From Berghia stephanieae (lineage: Eukaryota > Mollusca > Gastropoda > Nudibranchia > Aeolidiidae), in NCBI GenBank assembly GCA_034508935.3, contig CM067444.1, positions 19,621,201 to 19,685,200 on the forward strand: 64,000 nt of DNA, written 5' to 3'. The notes beneath the pieces are model-generated. The model was not told the origin of the DNA. It saw only the letters and a list, made by a program, of their open reading frames with translations, and ran no database searches. The position numbers were made by a program, and so were the translations under genes. How positions within the stretch are numbered: position 1 is the stretch's first letter; each line of letters opens with the position of its first letter. Positions 10,103 to 21,200 of this stretch are shown here, in pieces.

Positions 10103-10412
10103 TTTCGGCTATCTGGTCTAGTGGTATGACACTCGCTTTCGGATCGGAAGGTCCTGGGTTCGAGCCTGGCGCTCGGCGCATAGTTGAGTCCTTTGAGTAG
10201 GCTCTTTACTCACATTCTCTCACCGCACTCAGGTGTAAAATGAGTACCTGGCAGTTAACAGCGTTGTCTCTGTCCGAAAAAATTATAACATCGCATAACA
10301 GGCATCATGTCCCGTCCTAAATGTTAAATGTTGCTGTTGGCCAGCGACCCCATGTAAAGCGTTTTGAGCACATTTAGTGGATATTGCGCTATATAAACGC
10401 TCAATTTAAAAT
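10103..10412 (+). mobile_element. SINE1 copy
   Basis: A complete SINE1, closely similar to the copy at 9158-9455, as expected from duplication of the block. Its tail is GCGCTATATAAACGCTC. Confidence 0.92.
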
Positions 10413-10605
10413 AAAAATGCTTTCCTCGTTTTATATCTACTGAGGTTAAACTCTATAAAAATAGAGTAAATAAAAGGAAAGAAATAAAACGTACGTAGAT
10501 AGAAAACGACCATGATTTATTTATGTTATCATTCCTTTTTATCGTTCAATCACATCGCCAGGAAAAACAACACCCTCTAAAAACATTACATACGATAGAC
10601 TAACG

Positions 10606-10712
10606 TCCTGTCTGAATGGTAGCAAGCAATAAATAGCAATAGCAAGCGCTATAAGAACTGGTATAATCTCCAGCTCCATGGGTCTAGTGTTTGAAGGTTT
10701 ACTACAATATCA
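10606..10712 (+). mobile_element. SINE2 3' fragment
   Basis: Matches the 3' third of SINE2: GGTAGCAAGCAAT, GCTATAAGAACTGGTATAAT, CTCCATGGGTCTAGTG. Confidence 0.7.
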
Positions 10713-11068
10713 CATGCAATCTTTAATTTATTTTTCAAAAGATTAGAATATTGTACGAATGAGAATAAAATAAAGAAAGTAAATGGTACGTTTTAACATC
10801 ATCCTTACCAAGACGGCTAAAAGTATTTAGATACCTTGAGTTCCTGATGATTTCCTCGTTTTATCGAGATATCTACTGGGGTTAAACTCTATAAAAATAG
10901 AGTAAATAAAATGAAAGAAATAAAACGTATACGTAGATAGATAGAAAACGACCATGATTTATTTTTGTTATCTTTCCTTTTTATCGTCCAATCACATCGC
11001 CAGGAAAAACAACACCATCTAAAAAAACATTACATACGCACTAGGTGGTTATACTTAGTTTATGATAA

Positions 11069-11368
11069 TAGGCTTGAACAGTCATGACGTCACTTCCCTC
11101 GTAATGACGCATGTTAACTTAGTAACTGGCTCTAAACTATCGGAGCAATGGCGGACGCCTTATGAAATATTTCTCCGACGAGCATAACAGTGTGTGTGTC
11201 AGAGGAGAAAAACATAAATATGACCCTGTTTTGACTTTTATGCATTCTGATCACATGACATATGAAAAGTTCTTGCGAGCATGACAAATAAAAAGTACAG
11301 ATTGTCTTTGTTTAGAACCACGCTGCTCGCCGTTGCTGGGCGACGTGACATCAGACTGTTGAATCCAA
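11069..11368 (+). mobile_element. Element C copy
   Basis: Same limits and inverted ends as the copy at 9684. The ATGGCGGACGCC start is preserved, but a one-base loss just after it closes the frame at once. Confidence 0.75.
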
Positions 11369-11390
11369 TTACAGTATCACATGAGGTTCG

Positions 11391-11650
11391 CGATGGCTCA
11401 AATAGTAGAGCACTCGCTTTACCTGCAAAGGGACCGAGGTCGATCCATTGCGTGTGAAGTGTAGATCATTTTCTGACGTCTCTCCCCCTTGTCCAGTGAT
11501 TCGGTGTAGCTGAGTTTGCTAGATCTGACGTACTGTGTGATAGACTAAATGGTAGCAAGCAAAGTTATTGTCTATTTCACGCTATAAGAACTGGTATAAT
11601 CTCCGACTTCATGGGCCTAGTGGCTCTGAGGGTTTACTATAATATCACAA
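11391..11650 (+). mobile_element. SINE2 copy
   Basis: tRNA-derived SINE of a third type. The head GATGGCTCAAATAGTAGAGC carries the A box, and GAGGTCGATCC carries the B box. The body has GACGTCTCTCCCCCTTGTCC and GTAGCTGAGTTTGCTAGATC, and the 3' part has CTATAAGAACTGGTATAATC and CATGGGCCTAGTGGCTC. It lies directly after element C. Confidence 0.85.
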
Positions 11651-11828
11651 GCAATCTTTTTTTTTTTTTTTCTCAAAAAAATTGAATATTGTAAGGATGT
11701 AAATAAAATAAGGAAAGAAAATGAGAACAAAAATATATAGAGGAAACGAAACTGACGTCACTCAGCTCTCCGTTATTTTTTTTTTAGACGTTTATGATAA
11801 GTTTTCAGTCAATATTATCAATCAGACT

Positions 11829-12021
11829 ATAGATAGTATGCGCTTGGCTCAGAAGCTCATAACATTGCCATCCGGAAGTATAACGGACCAACACACAAAA
11901 CTGTGTGTATCCATGAACGTTTATAGTCGGGTTAATACAGTTCAGTGAGCATTACTCATAAACGTGGATGGCAAAAAACAATAACAAAGACCTGAGTGAT
12001 GTCATCTTCGAACTATCTATA
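11829..12021 (-). mobile_element. MITE-A copy, complete
   Basis: About 190 bp bounded by TATAGATAG and CTATCTATA. The interior has GCCATCCGGAAGTATAACGG, ACACACAAAACTGTGTGT (itself palindromic), and CATAAACGTGGATGGC. There is no coding capacity. The TA-flanked ends suggest Tc1/mariner-type mobilisation. Confidence 0.85.
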
Positions 12022-12374
12022 AACGTTAAAAGTTACACACAGTTCTGTGTTTGGTGCGTTGAATTTGGCTGGTTACTGGCTACCAAAACACAGTATCAAT
12101 AAGAAAGAAGGAGAAAAAGGGATAGATATATTTATGTACATTATCGCTGTCTTGATCGCAGCAAATGACGTAGTAACTTGAATAAAGTTCCATAACATGG
12201 GGTAATCTGAGTTTAGCATACATTTACTCCATCAAATTGACTACAAAGATAGGGATAACATTAGAATGATAAAGAGGTTGATTGAGAAGAGATGTGGACT
12301 AATAGGTAGATAGATTAATAGATGGAAAGACAAATAGAAAGATCGACAGAAAGATAAGTAGAGGTAAACAGAAA
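12022..12374. other. Unassigned
   Basis: AT-rich sequence ending in GATAGATA-like short repeats. Nothing gene-like was seen. Confidence 0.4.
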
Positions 12375-12413
12375 AAAAAGGGGGGGGGGGGGGGGCGGGG
12401 GGCGGGGGGTTAG
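12375..12413. repeat. Poly-G tract
   Basis: An almost pure G run with two C interruptions, able to form G-quadruplex structure. Confidence 0.9.
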
Positions 12414-12586
12414 ATCCTATTCTTAGTACTTTGATATCTCGAAATTTTCGGTCATGCTAAGAATAGGACAAGCTGTCTTACCCCTCCCCCTACCCCTTCT
12501 CTCTCCGCGACTCGTCCAACACAAGTACGACGAGAGAATATGAGTAAAGAGCCTTATAAAAATATTTAACTTGGTAGAAAAAAGAA

Positions 12587-12705
12587 GAGTAAAAAAAACA
12601 CACACACTACAAATTGATGTATAATAACGTAGACAGACCGACAGACAGACAGAGACACGCAAACAAAAAACACAAACACAAACACACACACACACACACA
12701 CACAC

Positions 12706-12765
<60 letters not shown>
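12587..12765. repeat. Compound (CA)n/(TA)n microsatellite
   Basis: CACACA and GACAGACAGA repeats pass into a long TA run at about 12709-12765. Confidence 0.93.
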
Positions 12766-12771
<6 letters not shown>

Positions 12772-13261
12772 TGATTAATTTAAAAAAAAAAAAACAAAAC
12801 CCAATAGAACATATCTAATTTTTCACTGGTCACATTATTTTTCTTTAACATTGTCATTTATTTAATGTTATTTTCTTTCCCTTTTGTCTTTGATCATATT
12901 TAGTTTTATTATATCATTTAATGTCCGTTCTTGATTGTTTCACTGCCGTGGTAATCTGTATCTTTTAAATTCTAATTACACCACTTAATGCAATTATCAG
13001 AAATAGCAATAGCAATAAAAACTCTCTTTGAAAACATGTTAGAAATTCTGACGCTTCATCGCGTATCTAATCCATATTTTTGTTACAGAGATAAGAAACA
13101 AAACAAATATTCAGATTTAACAAAAGAATTATAAAGAAAACCGATTATTTGATAAGGGCATCATGCCTAGAGCTGAAAGAAGTGTGAAAACCAAAGCAAT
13201 TTATAGAAATTATTTCAAAAGTATGTGATCTGGTGGAAAATATTTCATGTTTTCGAGGCAG
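12766..13261. other. Unassigned AT-rich sequence
   Basis: I see no gene or recognisable repeat in this stretch. Confidence 0.4.
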
Positions 13262-13868
13262 TTTAACGAAGTTCCCCCGTGTGGTGTCCGGGGTCCCTCG
13301 ACTGAGAGGGTGCAAGAATCGCCCAACGCCAAGCCAGTGGGTCGTAAAAGGCGACTAATGGCATGTGACTCCCCCTTTTTGAGTCACAAGGTCCTCCAGG
13401 TTGGGGGTTGTCGAAGGGTTAACGCCCCTTCCGTAAAACTTATTGGTACAGAAACACAGAAGGCAAAATCAAATCCTTTTCTTTTTTAGCTTGGGCGACC
13501 GAATAGTTTCTGCAATGACAGAATTTATGAAGGACAACAGACAGGAACATGGAGAAGAATTAAAGAAGCTGATATAGATAGTTCGAAGATGCCGTCACTC
13601 AGGTCTTTGTTATTGTATTTTGCCATCCGCGTTTATGAGTAATGCTCACTGAACTGTATTAACCCGACTATAAACGTTCATGGATACACACAGTTTTGTG
13701 TGTTGGTCCGTTATACTTCCGGATGGCAATGTTATGAGCTTCTTAGCCAAGCGCATACTATCTATACAGAGAAGTGATAAGACATGGGACGAGTTAAAAA
13801 GCTAGCTCAGGACAGAGAAGGATGGAAACTGTCTGTGGCTTATACCCCGACCCAGGGTGAAAAAAGCA

Positions 13869-13900
<32 letters not shown>

Positions 13901-13910
13901 ACGAAGTTAT
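13262..13910 (+). mobile_element. Short LINE derivative (5' leader joined to 3' end)
   Basis: The start, CCGTGTGGTGTCCGGGGTCC through GTCGTAAAAGGCGACTAA, matches the 5' leader of the Jockey-type LINE, seen inverted at 33340-33434. The last part encodes a short LINE-like C-terminus (TWDELKKLAQDREGW, then SVAYTPTQGEK), followed by an (ATG)n tail at 13869-13899. The whole middle of a LINE is missing, so this is a non-autonomous internal-deletion derivative. MITE-A interrupts it at 13573-13766. Confidence 0.65.
13573..13766 (+). mobile_element. MITE-A inserted with TA duplication
   Basis: Full element with ends TAGATAG and CTATCTA, flanked by TA on both sides. Removing the element plus one TA rejoins an open frame of the host LINE piece (EELKKLIQ then RSDKTWDELKK), which fixes the insertion boundaries to the base. 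Confidence 0.9.
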
Positions 13911-14408
13911 TCTAGATAGGAATCTCATCACTCAACCAAACTGTAATTAGTGGTTTCTCTGTGACCTCTCATTAATATGCATGGAAAGCTATTGACATGG
14001 ATGCCTTTATTTAAAAAAGAATTTGTCTTAAAGAATGAGTCTCAGGTATTTTAATCAACATACAGTGCATACACTTTTGACAATTACGTCAGTTATATAA
14101 AAACTAGTCGAATAAACATTTCAAAAGTTTTATATTTGAGAAATTTTGAAAGAAAGTATATTTTTCTCCTGATTTCAACCAATGACCGTGAACCGAAGAC
14201 TCATAGCCATCTTAAGTCCTTGCCTACCACCCGAAGCTAACAGACCACAGATTCCGAGAATAACTCACAATCTTAAAGTAACTTAACACAGCTGCGGTTG
14301 GAATAAAATTAAATGACAAAGTTGCCAGGAGTTGCGATGCAATTCTTCATTAAGGTGCCAAAATATTGTGATAAATACCAACAAATTGTCGAACTGACCT
14401 AATTTTGT
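13911..14408. other. Unassigned
   Basis: AT-rich, with no recognisable feature. Confidence 0.4.
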
Positions 14409-14597
14409 CTATAGATAGTTCGAAGATGACGTCACTCAGGTCTTTGTTATTGTTTTTTTCCATCCGCGTTTATGAGTAATTCTCACTAAACTGTATTAAC
14501 CAGACTATAAACGTTCAAGGTTACACACAGTTTTGTGTTGGTCCGTTATACTTCCGGATGGCAATGTTGCGAGCTTCTTAGCCAAGCGCATTCTAAA
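14409..14597 (+). mobile_element. MITE-A copy
   Basis: Left end TATAGATAGTTCGAAGATGA is intact. The right end is diverged after GCCAAGCGCATTCTA. The interior is the same as in the other copies. Confidence 0.82.
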
Positions 14598-14984
14598 TAT
14601 TTGGCATTTAATATACGAACGTTTAGTATGGGATTATGGAATTGTTACCAGTTGACATAAATAAACATTCAGGGGGACGGAACGAGCCAAACTACAAGAA
14701 ATATTCTGATTGGTTAATGCTAAGGCACACTCGAGCCATCAATTTAACGATGTTATTCTAAACTCTCGTCATCCAACAAAACTCCGTTTCATTTGTGTTG
14801 TGGCGAATGAAAATTGTCAAGGGCATTTCAAACCGGAATGGAAATGCTTCTCTGATTGTTTGAGGCTTGGTTAAAGCCAAGACCTGTCAAATTCTTCGAT
14901 TTCAATAGCTTTTTGAATGCTTTACTGGGTTACATCAAGATCTGCATCTGCATCGTATTACCATTTTTATTGTTATCATTATCA
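14598..14984. other. Unassigned
   Basis: No repeat or gene could be assigned. It is followed by a long microsatellite. Confidence 0.4.
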
Positions 14985-14990
14985 TCATCA

Positions 14991-15076
<86 letters not shown>

Positions 15077-15105
15077 TATCGCCATTATTATTATTATTAT
15101 TATTA

Positions 15106-15148
<43 letters not shown>
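14985..15148. repeat. (ATC)n then (ATT)n microsatellite
   Basis: Pure ATC units to about 15078 pass into ATT units. Long translated frames here are repeat artefacts. Confidence 0.95.
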
Positions 15149-15378
15149 GAAACACACAGTTGAGCAATTGTACTGTGAATCGGGAGATCCCAGGCTCGTT
15201 CTTCTTTGGACAATATTATCAACACCCACTTTTCTCACCTAGACAACATGCTCATCCCTCTTGATTTCAGATACTTAATGGGTGGATTGCCTATAGTCCT
15301 TCATGGAATGCCTTGATGAAGGCATCAGAGAAATGTTCCCTGAAAGGCTTAATGTATTATTGAAAAAAACCCAAGGAT

Positions 15379-15676
15379 TGGATTCAGTAGTCTGATGTCA
15401 CGTCCGCCCAGCAACGAGCAGCTTGGTTCTAAACAAAGAAAATCGGTATTTTTTATTCTTCATGCTGGCTAGAACTTTTTCACATGTCATGTGATCAGAA
15501 TGTATAAAAGTCAAAACATGTTCAAAATGTATAATGTTTCTCTCCTCTGGATACACGTTTCTGCTCGTCAGAGAAATATTTCATACGGGCGTCCGCCATT
15601 GTTCGGATAGTTTAGAACCAGTTACTAAGTTACTATGTGTCATTACGAGGGAAGTGACGTCACGACTGTTGAAGCC
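15379..15676 (-). mobile_element. Element C copy
   Basis: Inverted orientation, with ends GGATTCAGTAGTCTGATGTC and CACGACTGTTGAAGCC. On the minus strand the ATG starts MADARMKYFSDEQKRVSRGE and closes after about 25 codons. Confidence 0.75.
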
Positions 15677-16205
15677 TATTATCATTATTTTACTCAACAC
15701 TAGATTTCTGAGAAATCTTGATAGCTATTGACCAGTAGATTTTTGACAAATCAAAACATGGAATTTGTGACACACATTCACACGTGCTCGGACAAACTTA
15801 GTTGGTAGTTTATAAACAATAAAATGAATGCATTCGACCTCTCTCTGATCATTGTTATTGTTTTTATATCACCAATTAGGTGAATAATTATCACACGATT
15901 TTCTCGATCTTATTACTATAAACGTTTAAGTTTACACATAGATTTCTGTGTTGGTTTTATCCATCAAGCGGTAGAACAGTGGGTACTTTACTTAGACACA
16001 TACCATCGATAGTAAAACCGGTGTAGTTTGCTATGTTTATCAATCAATCACTGTCATTGTTTACATTATGACGACTGTCCGAGAGGCGTGGTTATCTAAG
16101 TGTCTTTTGAAGACAGTATTACCAATTCAGATATCTATACAAATAGATAAAAGATGTACTTACAAGTGATTATAAGGCATGAATATATATATAAATATAA
16201 TAAAT
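15677..16205. other. Mostly unassigned, one MITE-A scrap
   Basis: At about 15915-15957 a short piece (ACTATAAACGTTTAAG, then ACACATAGATTTCTGTGTTGG) resembles the centre of MITE-A. Nothing else is recognised. Confidence 0.4.
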
Positions 16206-16520
16206 TGGATTCAGTAGTCTGATGTCACGCAGCCCGGCAACGGCGGCCATCTTGGTTCTAAACAAAGAAAATCATTACTTTTTATTCTTCATGCTGGCTA
16301 GAACTTTTCATTCCCTTTTCATATGACTTTTGATCAGAATGTGTAAAAGTCAAAACATGATCAAATGTATGTGTTTTTTTTCCCCTCTGGAAACGTTTTT
16401 ATTCTCGCCGGAGAAATAGTTCATACGGGCGTCCGCCATTGTTCCGATAGTTTAGAGCCAGTGTTACTAAGCTACCATGCGTCATTAGGAAGGAAGTGAC
16501 GTTACGACTATTGAATCCTA
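16206..16520 (-). mobile_element. Element C copy
   Basis: Ends GGATTCAGTAGTCTGATGTC and ACGACTATTGAATCC. The minus-strand frame begins MADARMNYFSGENKNVSRGE and soon closes. This copy is the most diverged. Confidence 0.75.
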
Positions 16521-17051
16521 TTGTCTTCGTCCTTTACGTTGGACCAATATAGTACCAAAATCGTACTATCGTGTTTATAAACTAGAAATGGGCAAAAATC
16601 GATACTGGACTCATTGAGGAGATCACTGATATATCTCCAATCCAATTTCGTCCGATGTTCATAACCTTCAGATACTTCAGAGATTGTTGTCTTTTCACTA
16701 GGAATATATCATTTTTTTTATAGAGAGACGTGGTATTTGATACTCAAATACTAACATAAATGAAATGTTTTTTTGTCCAAAAAATTCGTATGATTTTACA
16801 GGACATTTTATAGCAGAAATATTAGAACAAAAATAGGCCAAGTTTTCCATATATTGAAATGTGAGGTCTAATGCTCTTGGCTTGATGTCCGCTGTAAACA
16901 GAAATTGCCACTCAGAAATTGCCATTGTTGAAAATGCTTATTTCCTTTGTAAGATTTAATTTAATTTTGTCAGTAGAATAATGTCATAATATTCATATGC
17001 CATAAATATTCATATTTTCTCTCTTTATCAAAAATATAAAATAAATAAATA
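16521..17051. other. Unassigned
   Basis: AT-rich sequence without a supported gene or repeat. Confidence 0.4.
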
Positions 17052-17345
17052 GAGCTTTTATATAGAGTACTATCCACTGAAACGCGCTCAAAACGCTTTA
17101 CAAGGGGTCCATGGCCAACAGCAACACTTAACATGTAGGACCTGACATGACACTTATTAGGCGATATTACATTTTTTCGGACAGAGACAACGCTGTTAGC
17201 GGCCACTACTCATTTTACACCTGAGTACGGTGAGAGAATGCAAGTAAAGAGCCTTTTCCAAGCACTCAACTATGCGCCGAGCGAGGCTTGAACCCAGGAC
17301 CTTCCGATCCGAAACCCGTGTCAGACACAAGACCACTTTGCCGTA
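17052..17345 (-). mobile_element. SINE1 copy
   Basis: Full-length layout on the minus strand. The head has lost several bases around the A box (CCCGTGTCAGACACAAGACC region). Confidence 0.9.
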
Positions 17346-17739
17346 TAGAGGCAATGACATCCATGACCAATCAGTGTGGTGTAATATGGGACCCGTCGTC
17401 TCAACGCGGTATTGTGTCGGAAAGAACTGGATGCTTGAGATTTTTAGATTATAGCTACAAATATGAAACTTGGGGTTAATTTCTATCTTTTTTTAATGTC
17501 GGAGAATAACTACAACTTATTAGATTCCAAAAGACCCAAAGTGCAAATTTCTTATAAATTCAAGTCTAAATTCATTTTTTTTTGTGTGTGTGGTCCAAAA
17601 TTAATATAAATATCAATGGATTTTCAGTAAAGCAGTTTCAGTACTGTGATATTCTCTAGGTATTTTCTTCTTGATGAGTAAATTATACGTTTTATTTTTG
17701 ATTCCATTTTGTTGAATGTCAACAACATAGACGTCTAGT
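17346..17739. other. Unassigned
   Basis: No feature supported. Confidence 0.4.
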
Positions 17740-17878
17740 TAGTGTGTGCGACTGTTGTGTGTGTGTCTGTTTGGCTCGGTATGAGTGTGTCTATGGTTTG
17801 ACAAGTATAATATTGTAAAGGGCTTTGAAGCTTCGGCATTTAGCGCTATAAAAGTACACTTTATTCTTCTTCTTCTTC

Positions 17879-17911
<33 letters not shown>
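17740..17911 (+). mobile_element. L2-type LINE 3' tail
   Basis: A TG-rich stretch, then GGGCTTTGAAGCTTCGGCAT, then AGCGCTATAAAAGTACACTT, then TTC and ATT repeats. The same order closes the LINE fragment at 25066-25660, where coding sequence is also present. Only the 3' untranslated end remains here. Confidence 0.65.
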
Positions 17912-17912
<1 letters not shown>

Positions 17913-18917
17913 TCCCTTCAAAATACCGTATAGAGGCAGTGAGCCGCATATAGATAAGTGAATGTTCGCTTTGTCACACCAACAATCTATGTAACTCGAA
18001 TGCGTTACAATAAATGTTAATGAAAAAGTGAAAGAGCTTCTGTCACTCTTTCGTTAGTATTTTCACAATCCCAGGCTTCAGGCAGTCCCCACCGCTCTCT
18101 ACAATAATAAATGTTCTACACATTCAGTTTACCAAAACGATAACAAAACTCCATAATAAAATATAAGACTACCCGCCACTGTAACTGCGTTTTCGAAAAT
18201 CGAAAAATGTGGGGAAAATAACATCCTTTTCAACTTCTGGCTTTTTCCAATCCGAAACAATTTATTCGCCCCATGGAGTCAGGAAATCCAATTTGCTGGT
18301 GACGTTTAAAAGGAAACTAGAAGCGACAGAGTGGCTTTATTGTTATACTCCTTTACTTTGGTTCATTATTATTTTCGTATTTGATATTTATTTATTTTCC
18401 GAATGGATTTATCTATTTATCTATTTACTTCCTTATTTCTATGTTATATTACATTGAATTCATCTCTAGCAACCTGTACAAAGAGAATTTAGAAATATTG
18501 CATTTTAATTCGTAGACAAATCATTAGAATAATTGGTTAGAAACTGTTTGAAGTAAAGGCTGCCTGATAATTAATTCTCCATAGTGACATCAGGATTAAC
18601 AAAATGAAATAATGACTCAGTTTTATAAAGATATCTTCTTAAATTTTATGATTAAATGGATGTTCATACAAAAACGTTTGTCATCAATCTAATAATTAGG
18701 GTCGCAATGGCTGAGAGGAAGAGCATTCACCTCTTGCGCGCAGGGACTGGGTCTATATTTTTTTTCTAGCAGGCAATATGGACGATTAATCAGATCTGGT
18801 ACTGTGAGATAGCTTAGCAACATATCCATAATGATGATAATTGTTGGTGTCGAATTGCCACAATTGTAACAGATTGAAGACGAAATGAATATGTTTATGT
18901 TGTGTATATCGCACGTG
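17912..18917. other. Unassigned, with a tRNA-like patch
   Basis: Mostly featureless. At about 18700-18800 the sequence GTCGCAATGGCTGAGAGG and AGATCTGGTACTGTGAGATA resembles a decayed SINE2. Confidence 0.35.
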
Positions 18918-18930
18918 TGAAAGAAAGAGA

Positions 18931-18993
<63 letters not shown>

Positions 18994-19028
18994 AGAGAGA
19001 GAATGAGAGAGAGAGAGAGAGAGAGAGA
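18918..19028. repeat. (GA)n microsatellite
   Basis: GA run with a few GAAT interruptions. Confidence 0.95.
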
Positions 19029-19079
19029 AAATAAGTAGGAGTGAAATATCTGTTCAATGTTACAGTTATCATTTAACGT

Positions 19080-19152
19080 TATAACAAGTGTAACTAAATG
19101 ACAAATTGCCATATTTATGGACAATAAAGATCTATTATTATTATTATATCCA
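19080..19152 (+). mobile_element. Possible LINE 3' tail
   Basis: ATGGACAATAAAGATCTATT followed by ATT units looks like the AATAAA-plus-trinucleotide tail of a CR1/L2-type LINE. There is no coding sequence to confirm it. Confidence 0.4.
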
Positions 19153-19250
19153 ACCCGTGACCTTCCGATCCGAAAGCGAGTGTCATACCACTAGTGGCTA
19201 GGGACCCCTCGTAAAATGCTTTGAGGAGGAATAGTGGATATTACGTTTAG
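19153..19250. mobile_element. Rearranged SINE1 pieces
   Basis: A head piece in minus orientation (CTTCCGATCCGAAAGCGAGT) is joined at about 19196 to a tail piece in plus orientation (CTAGGGACCCCTCGTAAAAT). The middle is gone, so the copy is internally rearranged. Confidence 0.65.
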
Positions 19251-19385
19251 AAATTTAACGTTTCGACCGCTATAAAGACTTCTACACGTTATTTTCCTAC
19301 AAGCGACAAAGACAGGGAGAGAGATGTCTACTCGAAAATGAAACACCGAATATATAGAGCGTACATACCGACGTGTACTTATTTG

Positions 19386-19512
19386 CAAGTCTGGTAACCC
19401 AAATTGTTATGGTCTCATAGTTGTAATGGAAATATTATCAAACCAACGCAAAATATTGTCCATTATAAAAAAAAATTAATCAAGCTAATAATTACGTTCG
19501 GCTATCAGACCT
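19386..19512. mobile_element. MITE-E copy
   Basis: Diverged second copy of the 8434-8567 element. It shares CATAGTTGTAATGGAAAT and CGCAAAATATTGTCCATTA, ending in CTATCAGACCT. Confidence 0.7.
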
Positions 19513-19616
19513 ACAAATATGTGAACATCACTACTTACCCGTAGTGGTATAATAAGTAATTCTAAATTCGACCAAGACTGCTACGCTCTGAAAAAAATCC
19601 CACCATATTTAGAATT

Positions 19617-19700
19617 TTGGCCAATGAACGTCCGAAAAATCGATTAAAATGACTGATATTTTGGCAAAAACTCTCGAACCTGGGAATGTGTTTCATTTAC
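19617..19700 (+). mobile_element. MITE-B end fragment
   Basis: TTGGCCAATGAACGTCC, AAATCGATTAAAATGACT and AAAAACTCTCGAACCTGG match one MITE-B arm. Confidence 0.6.
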
Positions 19701-19807
19701 TGGACATTGTGCAATATAAATGCTTAAGTATTATTTTTTTTCCACAAAATCTAACATACCTTGCTATTCAAACACTCACGAGGAGGTGGTTGGGTTGGAG
19801 GTGGGGT

Positions 19808-19895
19808 CGGGGGGGGGGGGGGGGAGGTCAACAATCTCTGTTCCTTTTCGTGTGAAGCTAATGCTCTACCAACTGAGTTATTGGAAACCTCAGAG
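19808..19895 (-). mobile_element. Poly-G tract next to a SINE2 head fragment
   Basis: G homopolymer at 19809-19826. From there to 19895, read on the minus strand, AACTCAGTTGGTAGAGCATT and GCTTCACACGAAAAGG form the tRNA-like head of SINE2. Confidence 0.65.
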
Positions 19896-20224
19896 GCGGT
19901 GAGATACTTTCGTTTATTTCGAGCAACAAATAAATATATTTGCAACAAATCACGAAAAACCACAAACATTTTATCTGAGTCGGTCTGATGGTTCCGGAAG
20001 ACGAGAAAATCGTATTACTCGCACCACATTATGCTTTCCCTGCTAATAAACGTGAAAAAGATTCGTTGACCCTTAATTAACATAATTCCACGGACAGGAG
20101 CAAAGCACATAGTGTCTGGTCTCTGATAAATTGATAACAAATGCCACTAGACTAACCGAGTTGCTGCTGTAAACAGACAAAATGCATTTTTTTTTTACAT
20201 TTTGGCCGCTTAATATTTACTCGT
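19896..20224. other. Unassigned
   Basis: No feature supported. Confidence 0.4.
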
Positions 20225-20520
20225 GGGACTATGTGGTCTAGTATGACACTCGCTTTCGGATCGGAAGGTCCTGGGTTCGAGCCTCGCGCTCGGCGATAGT
20301 TGAGTCCATGGAAAAGGCTCTTTACTCACATTCTCTCACCGTACTCAGGTGTAAAATGAGTACCTGGCCGTTAACAGAGTTGTCTTTGTCCGAAAAATTG
20401 TAATATCGCCTAACAGGCGTCATGTCCCGTCCTACATGTTAAATGTTGCTGTTGACAAGGGACCCCTTGTAAAACGCTTTGAGCACATTTAGTGGATATT
20501 GCCCTATATAAAGATCCATT
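20225..20520 (+). mobile_element. SINE1 copy
   Basis: One of the better preserved copies. All blocks are present from GGGACTATGTGGTCTAG to CCCTATATAAAGATCC. Confidence 0.93.
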
Positions 20521-21200
20521 TTTTTTACTTCACTCGCTAACGATCAAAATGACCCATGACAAGTGAACGATTAGTGAGCGTGCATTGGCGTAAGATAAAA
20601 CTCTTGACAAAAAAGTGTGTATGAAACAGTGTCAGGAAAATCAGAAAATAAAATATTTAAAAAAACCATAAAAAAAAAACAAAAACAAAAATAAATCAGC
20701 CCTCTTTGACTGGGAATCGAACCTCAGACTTAATCAGAAGGTCCAAGGTTTGATTCGTATCGAATCGCATCGTTTAAGAGCTAATGTGTTCTAACAATGT
20801 TTAAATGCTCTGTGTAACTTTTATGCATTGATACAATTTATCAATTAACAGCATTCAATGTTAATAGATTATATTGAGTATTAAATATCTAATGCATAAA
20901 TAAGTGTCATATTCACTTTTGGTAGTAAAATTGACTCTATTTAGATACTTTGTATATTCGAGAATTTCAAATAATTGATATACAAAATGGAATAATATCC
21001 AATGGCATGTTACATTATTTATCAAAATCAAGTATTACGTTGGTATTCTTTATCAATGACATTAAAAAAAATATTAATTGAATTAGAATTAACATTATAT
21101 CTTAACATTACAATTTTTTTTATACATAACCACTCCTGACAGTAAAGAAGTCACGGGTTCAACATTTGTTGACAATTTTTATCGATCAATACATAAAAAT
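20521..21200. other. Mostly unassigned AT-rich DNA
   Basis: At about 20700-20765 a tRNA-like scrap (GACTGGGAATCGAACCTCAG, AAGGTCCAAGGTTTGATTCG) may be an old SINE. Nothing else is recognised. Confidence 0.35.

Larger units (their letters stand above)
9080..11375 (+). repeat. Locally duplicated composite block
   Basis: Three partial copies of one composite are laid head to tail. A piece with GTTTTAACATCATCGACCC occurs near 9090, 9993 and 10790. A second piece, TTTCCTCGTTTTATTGAGATATCT through CACATCGCCAGGAAA, occurs at about 9465, 10425 and 10852. Element C follows at 9684 and 11069. SINE1 copies sit in the first two. Tandem segmental duplication followed by deletions explains the layout. Confidence 0.7.

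Noticed and set aside
13262-13345. Ribosomal RNA-like GC-rich segment (GTCCGGGGTCCCTCGACTGA)
   Set aside because: It matches the Jockey LINE leader at 33340-33434 rather than rRNA.
14856-15242. Long frames of poly-Ile, Asn, Ser, His, Leu or Met at microsatellites (also 21.7-22.2 kb, 33.65-34.0 kb, 5.26-5.46 kb and GA/TC tracts)
   Set aside because: They are translations of simple repeats in several frames at once, with no other coding evidence.
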